Positions 1-8,784 are shown, counted from the stretch's first letter. The stretch: DNA of 64,000 nucleotides from Thauera carbonicopians (GCF_025699485.1 NZ_JANUXN010000020.1:1-64000); one strand, 5' to 3'. Program-made: numbers and translations. Notes: a model not told the origin generated them from the sequence alone.

Positions 1-440
1 ATTGATGGAGCCAGCGACGAAGCATGCTTAGAAATGATTCAGCACCGATGAAAGCGATTTATTCAGCGCTTCCCTAACGAGTGTAGTAGACGGAACGGGT
101 GGGCAGTTGGGTAGACGGAATCCACATACTACCTGCTCCAAATTATCCTACTTTCATTTAAATGCCCGCTTTTTACGCTCCTACGCTGCATCGGAAACGA
201 GGTTAGTTCAGGCTCATATCGTGGTCAAAGCAATACGTCACGGTCGTTCGCTTTTGCGTAAGTGTCGGTTTCCACTAGGCAAACCCGGTGTAGCCTGTAT
301 CCGCGCTGTCAACGGCCAGCGGATCGCCAGCCACTCGGTGGCTGCCGTGGAGGCTTGGCTGTGGGAGAGCTGGGGAAGACGGGGATCGACCGTCGTCCGC
401 TAGATCACGGCGCCATGCTGTAAGCCTCGCGCCTCGATGT
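1..440. other. Left-edge stretch without a recognised gene
   Basis: The first 440 bases have a more even base composition than the neighbouring genes. The only open frame of note is a 98-codon plus-strand frame (107-403) with no recognisable domain, signal peptide or convincing ribosome binding site. I do not call it a gene. The stretch could be the decayed end of a mobile element or the tail of a gene lying outside the window, but nothing visible settles this. Confidence 0.4.
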
Positions 441-1682
441 TCAGCGCGGCTGCGCCCACCACATCGACATCGGCACCGCGAACAGCTTCTCGCCGAACGG
501 GACTATGTCCCGCCCGGTGTAGAGCACGATGCCGCGCTGGAAGCGTTCCGGCTCGGTCTCCTGCAGGTGCTTCAGCCCTTTGAAATCCTTCCGGTCGACG
601 CTTGCGGCGGCCTTGACTTCGATGCCGGTCAGCCGGCCCTGGCGGTCTTCGAGCAGGAAGTCGACCTCGACGCCGGTCTGAGTGCGGTAATGCCATAGCG
701 ACAGCCCGCGCGCCGAAAAGGCGAGATGCTTGAGCAGTTCGGCGGCGACGAAGGTTTCGACCAGATCGCCCGGCAGGCCCTGGGCGGCGTCGAGGGCGGC
801 GGCGCTGTGGCCGCAAAGATGGGCGAGGAGGCCGGAATCGGGCAGGAAGATCTTGGGCGCCTTGACCAGCCGCTTGGCCGGGTTGCGTTCCCAGGCGGGA
901 ATGCGCTGGACGAGGAAAAGCGTTTCGAGCAGGGTGAAGTAGCGTTTGAGCGTGGTCTGCGCCAGGCCGCTGCTGCGCGAGAGTTCGGCGAAATTGAGCA
1001 GGCTGGCACTGCGGTGGGCGAGAAGCTGGACGAGATTGGGCATCTCGGTGAGCTGTTCCAGATGCGCCAGTTCGCGCACGTCGCGCTGCAGCACGGCTTG
1101 CAGATAGCTGTCGAACCAGGCTTCGCGGCGGCGTGGCGTGCTGCGTGCCACGGCTTCCGGAAAGCCGCCGGCGAGCAGGGTGTCGATGAAGAACTCGCGT
1201 TCGCAGGGCGGCAGCGGCTGTGCGGCGATATTGCCATCGAAAAGCCAGTCGGCCCGATTGAAATGTGGGAAACCCGCCTGTTCCGCGCAGGACAGCGGCG
1301 TGAGCTGGACGATTTCCATGCGTCCGGCGAGCGAGTCGGCCAGCGCCGGCAGCAGCATGACGTTGGCTGAACCGGTGAGCAGGAAACGCCCTGGTTGGCG
1401 GTTGCGATCCACCGCCGCCTTGATGGCGAGAAAGAGTTCGGGGGCGCGCTGGATTTCGTCGATCGCAATTGGGCCGGCGAGGGCCGTGATGAAGCCGCTC
1501 GGATCGGAGCGCGCGGCAGCCAGCGTGGTGTGCTCGTCCAGCGTCAGGTAGCGGCGCGGCGTGGCTTCGCGCAAGGATTGGGCGAGCGTGCTCTTGCCGG
1601 TCTGACGCGCGCCGTTGATCAGGACGACGGGCGTATCGGCCAGGGCTTCGAGCAACTGGGGGGTGATGTGGCGATCGAGCAT
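441..1682 (-). CDS. AAA-type ATPase with DUF4143 C-terminal domain
   Basis: This 413-residue protein belongs to the widespread AAA_14/DUF4143 family of P-loop ATPases, whose cellular role is mostly unknown. The Walker A motif (GARQTGKS) lies at residues 24-31 and a Walker B-like IAIDEIQ follows around residue 75. The DUF4143 part covers the second half, including the typical LPDSGLLAHL and GVEVDFLLE segments. I chose the ATG at 1682, which follows a GGGG-containing stretch; an in-frame GTG at 1691 is also possible. The gene stands alone. Its upstream region (1702-1767) carries 22-bp direct repeats and an inverted repeat that could be an operator. Such ATPases are common in accessory regions and are sometimes linked to toxin-antitoxin genes. 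Family assignment is firm, function is not. Confidence 0.88.
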   Translation of the reverse strand: MLDRHITPQLLEALADTPVVLINGARQTGKSTLAQSLREATPRRYLTLDEHTTLAAARSDPSGFITALAGPIAIDEIQRAPELFLAIKAAVDRNRQPGRFLLTGSANVMLLPALADSLAGRMEIVQLTPLSCAEQAGFPHFNRADWLFDGNIAAQPLPPCEREFFIDTLLAGGFPEAVARSTPRRREAWFDSYLQAVLQRDVRELAHLEQLTEMPNLVQLLAHRSASLLNFAELSRSSGLAQTTLKRYFTLLETLFLVQRIPAWERNPAKRLVKAPKIFLPDSGLLAHLCGHSAAALDAAQGLPGDLVETFVAAELLKHLAFSARGLSLWHYRTQTGVEVDFLLEDRQGRLTGIEVKAAASVDRKDFKGLKHLQETEPERFQRGIVLYTGRDIVPFGEKLFAVPMSMWWAQPR

Positions 1683-1701
1683 GGTCCCCACTCTACGCCG
1701 C

Positions 1702-1767
1702 TGAGTGGCCGAAAATCAACCGTTGAATGGCTGAAAATCATCCATTGAGTGGCAGATTTTCAGCCAT
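1702..1767. repeat. Tandem 22-bp iteron-like repeats with a 13-bp inverted repeat
   Basis: Two copies of a 22-bp unit lie back to back at 1702-1723 and 1724-1745, each starting TGARTGGC and continuing YGAAAATCA. A third, partial copy begins at 1746. The second copy also forms a perfect 13-bp inverted repeat with 1755-1767 (arms 1727-1739 and 1755-1767, spacer 15). The block fills the gap between the 3' end of the DsrE-like gene and the start of the DUF4143 ATPase. It could be an operator for the ATPase or a stem-loop ending the DsrE-like transcript; there is no U-tract. Confidence 0.6.
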
Positions 1768-2150
1768 CAAAACGTCAGTGTCCGCCATGCCGGATCGAGC
1801 GTCCGGCCGATGAAGGCGGCGGCGCCGGCCTGGCCGTGGACTTCGGTGCGCAGCGCTTCCGGCGCCACGCCATGGGCCTGCATCGCCGTCGGGCAGGCGT
1901 ACAGGTGGGCGCCGTAGCGGACGGCTTCGTGCAGGAAATGGGACAGCGGCGGCATGTCGCTGCCCTGCCCGCCCGGATGCAGCGTTTCGGCCACACCGGG
2001 CATCAGCAGGCGCACCGAGCGGGCGGTGAAGTACATCTCGACTTCGGCATCCATCGCGGCGGCAGCGGCGGCGAAGTGGAAAGGCGTGGCGCACAGATGG
2101 GGGCTGTCCGGATCGGCGGCCCAGACGAGGATGGCGAGGCGCTCGCTCAT
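1767..2150 (-). CDS. DsrE/DsrF-like family protein
   Basis: A 127-residue protein with the pattern of the DsrE/DsrF-like fold: an N-terminal beta strand (LAILVWAADPD), a helix rich in alanine (FHFAAAAAAMD), and a central CPTAMQAHGV segment. DsrE relatives act in sulfur relay or as small cysteine-based carriers. The single central cysteine in YACPTAM is at the position where family members carry a conserved Cys. The start codon overlaps the stop of the GcvH-like gene by four bases (ATGA), so the two are translationally coupled and probably work together. No dsr, sox or hdr core genes are next to them, so a role in sulfur oxidation is only a guess. Confidence 0.7.
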   Translation of the reverse strand: MSERLAILVWAADPDSPHLCATPFHFAAAAAAMDAEVEMYFTARSVRLLMPGVAETLHPGGQGSDMPPLSHFLHEAVRYGAHLYACPTAMQAHGVAPEALRTEVHGQAGAAAFIGRTLDPAWRTLTF

Positions 2151-2629
2151 TCGCGCAGGCCTTTCGCGCCTTCACCCAGCAAGGGTGCCTGGAAACCCTG
2201 CAGGTCGTCGAAGCGCCACAGGTCCATCTGCGCGGCGATGCCGGCACAAGCCTCTTCCCAGCGCAGCAGGTGGCTGGCGGCATCCGCCGGCGCGATGCGC
2301 AGGCGCACCAGCCAGGCGGCATAGGCGTCGGTGTTCATCTGTGCGGCGGAACTGGACAGGACCTCGTTGCCTTCGACCAGCATGGCCTCGACCGGCGTTT
2401 TTACCGGGAATACGGTCTTGCCCGCTTCGAGCAGGCCGAAGGCGCGCCCGGCGGCCAGCGTGCGCCCGGCCGGCTTGGGGGTGAACAGAAGAATCTCGCC
2501 GGCGATGGCGACGCCAAAAGGTGTCACGCCGACGCGCCAGACATCGTCCGCCTCGGCGGCAAACCACAGGTGGTTGGCCGGGTCGTAGCGGAGGTCTTCC
2601 GGAAAGCTGCAGCCGCGGAGTTCAGCCAT
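2147..2629 (-). CDS. GcvH-like (lipoyl-carrier-like) protein
   Basis: A 160-residue protein resembling glycine cleavage H proteins and the related lipoate-binding proteins. The hallmark region aligns by eye as EAGK-TVFPVKTPVEAM, which places Lys71 at the position of the lipoylated lysine of GcvH (ES-VK-A in the classical protein). The start at 2629 (MAELRG) is preferred because longer versions would run into the selenocysteine tRNA gene at 2649. No gcvT or gcvP is nearby. Pairing with a DsrE-like gene recalls the lipoate-binding proteins of the sulfur-oxidising heterodisulfide-reductase-like system, but no such operon is in the window. It could equally be a moonlighting or degenerate H protein. 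Confidence 0.72.
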   Translation of the reverse strand: MAELRGCSFPEDLRYDPANHLWFAAEADDVWRVGVTPFGVAIAGEILLFTPKPAGRTLAAGRAFGLLEAGKTVFPVKTPVEAMLVEGNEVLSSSAAQMNTDAYAAWLVRLRIAPADAASHLLRWEEACAGIAAQMDLWRFDDLQGFQAPLLGEGAKGLRE

Positions 2630-2648
2630 GGCGGATCGTCGGAAAGGA

Positions 2649-2745
2649 TGGCGGAAGAGAATGGGAGTCGAACCCACCTGGGACCGGCTGACGGCCCCAC
2701 CTGGTTTTGAAGACCAGTCGCCCCACCGGGGAACGCCTCTCTTCC
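2649..2745 (-). tRNA. selC: tRNA-Sec (anticodon TCA)
   Basis: The minus strand reads GGAAGAGAGG at the 5' end and pairs with TCTCTTCC near the 3' end, followed by discriminator G and an encoded CCA (2649-2651). The anticodon loop gives TCA, complementary to UGA, at 2708-2710. The acceptor stem is eight pairs and the variable arm is long (near 2673-2698), both diagnostic of bacterial selenocysteine tRNA. Total length with CCA is 97 nt. It serves selA and selB in this window and decodes the in-frame UGA of the formate dehydrogenase gene. Confidence 0.97.
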
Positions 2746-2890
2746 ATCGGAATGGGGATTGTAGCCCGCAGGGCTGGATTCTTCACCAGGCGAAAGTTCG
2801 TTCTTGATCTCTGTCATTGCCGCATGCCCAAGGGACTGGAGAGACTGGAAACGTGGCTATAATCGGCCCGCTCTGAACAGCATTGCTGCC

Positions 2891-3283
2891 ATGACCATTG
2901 CCCGCCCTTCGCGCTTTACCGCCTGGATCGCCGCCTTCGCGGTGGTGCTGGCTGCGCTGATGCCCACGCTTGCCCAGGCGTCGGCTGGCGGTGGGCAGAT
3001 GAAATGGATGGAAGTGTGCACCGTGGCCGGCATGAAGCTGGTGGCCGTGCAGGACAGCGACCATCCGGCCGGCTTCGGCAGTGACGGCTCGACCATCCTG
3101 AAGGTCGAGCATTGTCCTTACTGCTGTTCACATGCCGGCAGCTTTGCCCTGCCGCCTTCAGCAACACCTCTGCTGGTGGCGCCGCTCGCCACCTATCGGC
3201 AACCTGCCTTCCTGCCGACGGCCCCCAAAGCGCTCCAGCGCTGGGGCATCTTCCTTTCCCGCGCTCCCCCGGCACTTTCCTGA
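2891..3283 (+). CDS. DUF2946 family protein (copper-cluster associated)
   Basis: A 130-residue secreted or membrane-anchored protein with an N-terminal hydrophobic segment ending in AQASA, followed by a WMEVCTVAGMK segment and the family hallmark HCPYCCSH. DUF2946 proteins are found beside copper genes in proteobacteria and are suspected to bind metal through this Cys/His motif. The start at the ATG 2891 gives a clean signal peptide; a longer frame begins at 2804. It is first in a plus-strand cluster followed by a PCu(A)C chaperone, a second DUF2946 protein and a TonB copper receptor, so a role in copper uptake is likely by context. Confidence 0.8.
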   Translation: MTIARPSRFTAWIAAFAVVLAALMPTLAQASAGGGQMKWMEVCTVAGMKLVAVQDSDHPAGFGSDGSTILKVEHCPYCCSHAGSFALPPSATPLLVAPLATYRQPAFLPTAPKALQRWGIFLSRAPPALS

Positions 3284-3460
3284 TCGCATCGTGCTGCACG
3301 CCACCGTCGTTCGCTCGGAACACGGTGAATCGGCTGCCATGTCGGCAGCACGCGCATTCATACGCAGCGAGCACCTGCATGCCCGCTGCTCCGCTCGACT
3401 GGTGCGTCCTCGATCCCGAGGGCGCTGCATAGGGGGCAATCCCCCGCAAGGAGAGGAAGC

Positions 3461-3940
3461 ATGAAAAGGAAAGTCGTCGTATCGCTGTTCGCCGCATTGC
3501 TGTCGTCCGCCGCATTGGCCCAGGTGGAGGTGGCCGAACCCTGGGTGCGTGCCACGGTTGCGCAGCAGAAAGCCACGGGCGCCTTCATGCGGCTGACCGC
3601 CGCCAGGGATGCACGCCTGGTCGAGGCTCGATCCCCGGTTGCCGGCGTGGTGGAGATCCATGAAATGAAGATGGAAGGCGACGTGATGAAGATGAACGCC
3701 ATCGCCGCGCTCGACCTGCCTGCCGGCAAGGCGGTCGAGCTCAAGCCTGGCGGCTATCACGTGATGCTGCTCGATCTGCATGCCCAGGTGAAGGAAGGCG
3801 AGATGGTGCCGCTCACGCTGGTGGTCGAGGATCGTGACGGCAGGCGCGAACAGATCGAAGTGCAGGCACCGGTGCGCCCGCTGGCCGCAGGGCGCGGAAG
3901 CCAGCGCGATCATGGCCATGCCATGGAGCACAAGCACTAG
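3461..3940 (+). CDS. Periplasmic copper chaperone PCu(A)C
   Basis: A 159-residue protein with a signal peptide (cleavage after ALAQ) and the PCu(A)C domain. The copper-binding motif H-x-M-x10-M-x21-H-x-M is visible as HEMKM, then MKMN, then YHVMLL. These proteins carry Cu(I) in the periplasm, typically to the CuA site of cytochrome oxidase, and some serve nitrous oxide reductase. A His-rich tail (HGHAMEHKH) may add metal sites. A good ribosome binding site (AAGGAGAGGAAGC) precedes the ATG. It sits between two DUF2946 genes and upstream of a TonB copper receptor. Confidence 0.92.
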   Translation: MKRKVVVSLFAALLSSAALAQVEVAEPWVRATVAQQKATGAFMRLTAARDARLVEARSPVAGVVEIHEMKMEGDVMKMNAIAALDLPAGKAVELKPGGYHVMLLDLHAQVKEGEMVPLTLVVEDRDGRREQIEVQAPVRPLAAGRGSQRDHGHAMEHKH

Positions 3941-3991
3941 AGAGGCGTTCGCGCAATCCGCCGGCCTGAGCGCCGCTTCTCCCTTCTGTCC

Positions 3992-4408
3992 ATGATGCCG
4001 CGTTCCTTGCGTCGTCTCCGCCTGTTCGCCCGTTTCGCCGCGCTGGTGATTCTGGTGGGCACGCTCGCGCCCTCGCTGATGCAGGCCGGCGTGCGTGCGG
4101 CCGATGCCGAGCGCTGGATGGAAGTGTGCTCGGTTGCCGGCATGATCCGCGTCGCCAGTCCACCGGTCGATGCGGACGGCGATGTCCGATCAGGAAATTC
4201 GCTCGATCTGCGCTATTGCCCGCTGTTCGTTCCGCTGGGCGGCCATGTGGCGCTACCCGGCAGCGTGGCATGGCTGCCGCCGACGCTGCCGAAGGTGCAT
4301 GTACAGCCCGTCCATGCCGACCTGCCCGCGACTACTGCGCGAACCTGGCGGAAGACCTGGCCGCGTGGCCCGCCGGATTCCTCGATGCCGTTCATCGCTT
4401 TCGCCTGA
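3992..4408 (+). CDS. DUF2946-like protein with a degenerate metal motif
   Basis: A 138-residue protein related to the DUF2946 protein 700 bp upstream: same N-terminal hydrophobic segment, same WMEVCSVAGM stretch, and a matching later segment. The Cys/His hallmark has changed, however: where the first copy has HCPYCCSH, this one reads YCPLFVPLGGH, so it retains one Cys of the pair. This suggests duplication followed by divergence. It lies directly before the TonB copper receptor gene. ATG at 3992 is preceded by a weak ribosome binding site, and ATG at 3995 is nearly equivalent. Confidence 0.7.
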   Translation: MMPRSLRRLRLFARFAALVILVGTLAPSLMQAGVRAADAERWMEVCSVAGMIRVASPPVDADGDVRSGNSLDLRYCPLFVPLGGHVALPGSVAWLPPTLPKVHVQPVHADLPATTARTWRKTWPRGPPDSSMPFIAFA

Positions 4409-4538
4409 AAGCGCCCGGCTCCCTCTTCGGGTGCCGGTACACCTGCCTTTCCCGACGACACCGCACATCGCCACGCCGGCTGCGCATGGCGGCGCCCGTC
4501 CGTGTCGATCGGTCGAACCCGCTTCAAGGAATCCGACA

Positions 4539-6617
4539 ATGAAATCCCTGCCGTCTCCCAGCCGTCTGGCTCTGGCGCTATACGCCATGCAGGCCGGCAT
4601 GCTTGCCTCTCCGGCGGTATTCGCCGCCGATACCGAAAACGCCTTGGGTGCCGTGGTGGTCACCGCTCCCACCAGTACCGAGCCGCTTACCGTGGTCACC
4701 GACCCGAAAGCGCCGCGCCAGCCCATTCCCGCGCACGACGGCGCGGACTTCCTGAAGAGCATTCCGGGCTTCTCGGTGATCCGCAAAGGCGCCACCGACG
4801 GCGATCCGGTCTTCCGCGGCATGGCCGGCTCGCGCCTGGGAATCTTCCTCGACGGCCAGGAAATCTACGGCGGCTGCGGCGGCCGCATGGATCCGCCGAC
4901 GGCCTATGTGTATCCCGAGTCCTACGATCGTGTGACCGTGCTGAAAGGGCCGCAGACGGTGCTTTACGGCGCGGGTTTTTCGACCGGCGCGGTACTGTTT
5001 GAGCGTGACCTGCGCCCTTTGAAGGAAACCGGCTGGAGCCTGAACGGCAGCCTGACGGTGGGCAGCTTCGGGCGCAACGACCAGGTCATCGACGTGAAGG
5101 GCGGCACGCCGCAGTTCCAGGTTCGCGCGGGCGCCACCTACGTGGATTCCAACGACTACGAGGACGGCGATGGCACCCGCATCCACTCGCACTACCGGCG
5201 CTGGAACACCCAGGCCGCATTGGCATGGACGCCGGACGAGCACACCGCGCTGGAGCTGTCGGCGGCGCGCAGCGACGGCAAGGCGGCTTATGCCGACCGC
5301 GGCATGGATGGTTCGCGCTTCGCGCGCGACAACGTCGCGCTGAAGTTCGAAAAGCGCGAACTGTCGCCGCTGGTGCAGAAAATCTGGGCACAGGCCTACT
5401 ACAACTACGTCGATCACGTGATGGACAACTACAGCCTGCGTGATCAGCCGCTGGCCAACCGCTTCTCGGCGATGAACCCGGATCGCATCACCGTGGGCGC
5501 ACGCGCCGGCATCACCCTGACGCCGGGCGAAGCCTGGAGCGTCACCCTGGGTGCCGACACCAAGCGCGATACGCATCGTGGCCGTAACGTCATGAACGCA
5601 TCCAGCAGCGATGCCGCGAAGGCTGCCTTCCGCGATCAGCCGTATGAGGAGGACATGAGCTTCCGCCAGTTCGGTGTGTTCGGCGAGATGGCCTACACCA
5701 TGGCCGACGGCGACCGCGTGGTGGGTGGTCTGCGCGTGGATCGCCATGCGGCCAAGGACAGCCGCCATTGCGTCAATGGCATGTCCATGAACGGCATGTG
5801 CATGATGGCACCGATGAACCAGACCCGCGGCAAGACCGACCGCGACACCCTGAGCAGCGGTTTCCTGCGCTACGAGGGCCTGTCCGAACTGGGCAACTGG
5901 TACGTCGGCCTCGGCCATGCCGAGCGCTTCCCCGATTACTGGGAGCGACTGCTGCGCGACGAGGACACGCTGAACAGCGCCTTCCTCAGCATCGAACCGG
6001 AAAAGACCACCCAGCTCGACGTGGGCATGAACTGGCAGCATGGCGCATGGAACGGTTCGGTATCGGCCTACTACGGCAAGGTGCAGGACTACATCCTGCT
6101 GAAGTGGGTGGCGCCTGCCCGCGTGCGCAACGTCGATGCCACCATCTACGGCCTGGAAGCCGATGCGAGCTGGCGCTTCGCGCGCAACTGGAGCACGACC
6201 GCCACGCTGGCCTGGGCGCAGGGCGCCAACGACACCGACGGCAAGGCGCTGGCCCAGCAGCCCCCGCTGGAAGGCCGGCTGTCGCTGGACTACGACGACG
6301 GCAGCTTCTCCTACGGTGCGCTGCTGCGCGTGGTCGCAGCGCAGAACCGCGTCGATATCGGCTCCGGCAACATCGTCTCGAACGGCCAGGACATCGGCAA
6401 ATCCTCCGGCTTCGGCGTGTTGTCGCTGAACGCCGGCTGGCGGCCGAAGAAGGGCGTGCTGCTGACCGCCGGCATCGACAACGTGTTCGACCGTAGCTAC
6501 GCCGAGCACCTGTCGCGCACCGGGGCATCGCTGCCGGGTTTCGTATTCCCGGCCGACACCCGCATCAACGAGCCGGGCCGCAATGCCTGGCTGAAGCTGC
6601 AGGTCGCGCTGGATTGA
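4539..6617 (+). CDS. TonB-dependent copper receptor (OprC/NosA type)
   Basis: A 692-residue outer-membrane receptor. A signal peptide ends near VFAA, then a plug domain (VVVTAPTST, DFLKSIPGFSVIRKG) and a 22-strand barrel ending in WLKLQVALD follow. It fits the TonB-dependent copper receptor family, whose members OprC (Pseudomonas aeruginosa) and NosA (P. stutzeri) take up copper. A Met/Cys-rich loop (CVNGMSMNGMCMMAPM) around residues 411-426 supports copper binding. The reading frame is open upstream to 4170, but the ATG at 4539 follows an AAGGA site and gives the proper signal peptide. It is last in the copper cluster and converges on selB. Confidence 0.93.
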   Translation: MKSLPSPSRLALALYAMQAGMLASPAVFAADTENALGAVVVTAPTSTEPLTVVTDPKAPRQPIPAHDGADFLKSIPGFSVIRKGATDGDPVFRGMAGSRLGIFLDGQEIYGGCGGRMDPPTAYVYPESYDRVTVLKGPQTVLYGAGFSTGAVLFERDLRPLKETGWSLNGSLTVGSFGRNDQVIDVKGGTPQFQVRAGATYVDSNDYEDGDGTRIHSHYRRWNTQAALAWTPDEHTALELSAARSDGKAAYADRGMDGSRFARDNVALKFEKRELSPLVQKIWAQAYYNYVDHVMDNYSLRDQPLANRFSAMNPDRITVGARAGITLTPGEAWSVTLGADTKRDTHRGRNVMNASSSDAAKAAFRDQPYEEDMSFRQFGVFGEMAYTMADGDRVVGGLRVDRHAAKDSRHCVNGMSMNGMCMMAPMNQTRGKTDRDTLSSGFLRYEGLSELGNWYVGLGHAERFPDYWERLLRDEDTLNSAFLSIEPEKTTQLDVGMNWQHGAWNGSVSAYYGKVQDYILLKWVAPARVRNVDATIYGLEADASWRFARNWSTTATLAWAQGANDTDGKALAQQPPLEGRLSLDYDDGSFSYGALLRVVAAQNRVDIGSGNIVSNGQDIGKSSGFGVLSLNAGWRPKKGVLLTAGIDNVFDRSYAEHLSRTGASLPGFVFPADTRINEPGRNAWLKLQVALD

Positions 6618-6636
6618 AATCTGCGCGGTGTCTCGT

Positions 6637-6668
6637 TTGCAGCAGTGCCGCGGGTGGCATTGCTGCAA
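6637..6668. terminator. Stem-loop between convergent genes
   Basis: A 13-bp stem (arms 6637-6649 and 6656-6668, one G-T pair) with a 6-base loop lies in the 62-bp gap between the copper receptor and selB, which converge. There is no clear U-tract on either strand, so it may be a weak bidirectional terminator or a transcript-end hairpin. Confidence 0.5.
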
Positions 6669-6679
6669 GCCCTGTCGGG

Positions 6680-8638
6680 CTATGCGTCCTCGGTGACAGG
6701 CGGTTCGCCGCGCAGGATGTGGGCGCGCTGGCTGCCTTCGCCGACGCGGCGGGTGAAGCCGAAGCGGTCGAAGAATTCGAGGATCTGGATGGCGCGCTTG
6801 CGGCCGCCGCCGATGCGGTCGCGGAAGTCGGCGGCGCGGATGCGGCCGTCGTTGCCGGTGGCCAGTTCGCGGACGATGCCGACCATCCGGGCGACGGTTG
6901 TGCGCGGATAGAACAGGTCGCGGACGATCTGGAACACTTCGCCGCGCATCGCCACGCGGCGCAGCAGGCGGCGGACGTCGGCCTCTTCCATGTTGCAGCT
7001 CGCGGCGAGATCGCGCACCCAGGGCGGATCGAAAGCGCCGTCGGCCAGGCGTCGCAGGATTTCGTCGGCACGAACCCGCTCGGCGGGCGAAAGCTCGGCG
7101 GTATGGGTCGGCAGATGCCAGGCCGAGCCGGCGCGGCGCAGGCGCTCGTCGACCAGCAGGCTTTCGAGGCGGGCGAGGAAGATCGCCGGCGGCAGTTGTG
7201 GGGCGCACATCCGGCGCAGGCGTTCGCGTTCCACGCCCGGTTCGTCGGCAAAGGCTTCATGGTGCGCTGCCAGGCGGGCGAGGATGCGCTCGGCGAGTGC
7301 TTCCCAGGCCACAGGCGAGAACAGCCGGGTGCCGCCCTTGGTGGCGACCACCTGCACTTCGGGCAGGCGTTGCTGCCAGGATGGTGCATCGGCACCGTAC
7401 AGGTTGTGGGCGGCAGCCAGTTCCTCGGCGTCGGCGCCGAGTACGGCGGCGTCGATCAGCGCGCGCAGGCGAACGTCGACATCGCGGTGTTCGAGCGCCG
7501 CCAGCAGGGCGAGGCGTTCCGGCCGGCGGCGGTGGCGCGCGGGCGGGAAGGGGTCGAGCACGACGCCGCCGCCCAGCGTCTCGCGGCCGGCGGCATCGCG
7601 GATCACGATGCGGTCGCCGCAGCAAGCGAACAGCGGCCGGTCGAGCACGGCCTGCACCAGGCCGTCGTCCCCGCCCTTCAGGCCGCCCGCCTCCAGCGCG
7701 CCGTCGAGCAGCACCAGCCGCGCCATCGCGTGGCCGCCGGCATGGTGCAGGGTCACGCCTGCCCACTGCCCGAGCTTGCGCCGCAGCTCCGGCAACAGCT
7801 GCAGGCGCAGGTCGAGGCGGTCGGTGCTACGTACCGGATGCGGCGACAGTAGCCAGTCGCCGCGCTCGATGTCGCGGTATTCGATGCCGGCGAGGTTGAC
7901 CGCGCAACGGCTGCCCGGCCCGCCGGCCTCGGCCTTGCGGTTGTTGACGTGCAGCCCGCGCACCCGCAGTTCGCGCGCCTCGCCGTCCGGCCGGGCCAGC
8001 AGCACGGTATCGCCGACGCGCAACTGGCCGGCATGCACGGTGCCGGTCACCACCGCGCCGGCGCCGGCGATGGCAAAGCGGCGATCCACCACCAGGCGCA
8101 GGCCGCCCTGCACGCTGCGCGCGTCTTCGGCGGTCGCGATCGCTTCGAGATGGGCGCGCAGCGCTGCCACGCCCTCCCCGCTCTGTGCCGACACCGCGAA
8201 CACCGGCGCATCGGCCAGCTGGGTCGGCGCCAGCAGTGCCGCCACTTCGGCGCGCACTTCCTCGATGCGCGCTGCCGGCACGCGGTCGCTTTTGGTGATC
8301 GCCACCGCGCCGCGGTCGATGCCGAGCAGGTGGACGATGGCGAGATGCTCGCGCGTCTGCGGCATCACGCCGTCGTCGGCCGCCACCACCAGCAGCGCAA
8401 AGTCGATGCCGCTGGCGCCCGCCAGCATGGTCGGGACGAACTTCTCGTGCCCCGGCACGTCGATGAAAGCCAGCGTCCGCCCTTCGCCATCGTCCGCCAG
8501 CGGCGCATAGGCATAGCCCAGTTCGATGGTGATGCCGCGCTGCTTCTCTTCCGGCAGGCGGTCGGTGTCCACCCCGGTCAGGGCGCGGACGAGCGTGGTC
8601 TTGCCGTGGTCGATGTGGCCGGCGGTGCCGATCAGCAT
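6680..8638 (-). CDS. selB: Selenocysteine-specific elongation factor SelB
   Basis: A 652-residue GTPase that brings Sec-tRNA to the ribosome at UGA codons followed by a SECIS hairpin. The G1 motif (GHIDHGKTT) is at residues 7-15, the switch region has [12 protein letters not shown]3 is DVPGHEKF near residue 60, and G4 is TKSD. EF-Tu-like beta-barrel domains follow, and the C-terminal half contains the winged-helix repeats that bind the SECIS RNA (ending [15 protein letters not shown]). Length agrees with other proteobacterial SelB proteins (about 610-650). selA and the formate dehydrogenase genes lie 7.5 kb away, separated by the defence-like island. Confidence 0.97.
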   Translation of the reverse strand: MLIGTAGHIDHGKTTLVRALTGVDTDRLPEEKQRGITIELGYAYAPLADDGEGRTLAFIDVPGHEKFVPTMLAGASGIDFALLVVAADDGVMPQTREHLAIVHLLGIDRGAVAITKSDRVPAARIEEVRAEVAALLAPTQLADAPVFAVSAQSGEGVAALRAHLEAIATAEDARSVQGGLRLVVDRRFAIAGAGAVVTGTVHAGQLRVGDTVLLARPDGEARELRVRGLHVNNRKAEAGGPGSRCAVNLAGIEYRDIERGDWLLSPHPVRSTDRLDLRLQLLPELRRKLGQWAGVTLHHAGGHAMARLVLLDGALEAGGLKGGDDGLVQAVLDRPLFACCGDRIVIRDAAGRETLGGGVVLDPFPPARHRRRPERLALLAALEHRDVDVRLRALIDAAVLGADAEELAAAHNLYGADAPSWQQRLPEVQVVATKGGTRLFSPVAWEALAERILARLAAHHEAFADEPGVERERLRRMCAPQLPPAIFLARLESLLVDERLRRAGSAWHLPTHTAELSPAERVRADEILRRLADGAFDPPWVRDLAASCNMEEADVRRLLRRVAMRGEVFQIVRDLFYPRTTVARMVGIVRELATGNDGRIRAADFRDRIGGGRKRAIQILEFFDRFGFTRRVGEGSQRAHILRGEPPVTEDA

Positions 8639-8752
8639 GGGGAGGCTTCCTGTGTCGGGGCGAAGGAAAGGTCAGGCTCAGGCCAGCCTGAGATACCGCT
8701 GGTGGTGCGTGAGATCTCTGCTCATGCAAGCTCTCTTTACTTTGCGGCTCTT

Positions 8753-8784
8753 TTAGTTAAAGAAAACACAGTATCTTTAACTAA
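8753..8784. promoter_or_regulatory. 11-bp perfect inverted repeat upstream of an XRE gene
   Basis: Perfect 11-base arms (TTAGTTAAAGA at 8753-8763 and its complement at 8774-8784) are separated by 10 bases. The AT-rich block stands out from its surroundings, is 115 bp beyond the selB start and about 145 bp before the XRE gene. Arm spacing places the two halves on about the same helix face, as for a dimeric HTH repressor. It could alternatively be a terminator stem. Confidence 0.5.

Noticed and set aside
107-403. A 98-codon plus-strand frame at the left edge
   Set aside because: No ribosome binding site, no domain and no clear codon bias support it.
2649-2745. selC as an integration site for the genes to its left
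   Set aside because: selC is a known hotspot, but no integrase or repeated 3' end of the tRNA is visible in this window.
4578-7208. An 876-codon minus-strand frame across the copper receptor and selB end
   Set aside because: It is a shadow of the receptor gene; its translation is Arg/His-rich and low in recognisable motifs.
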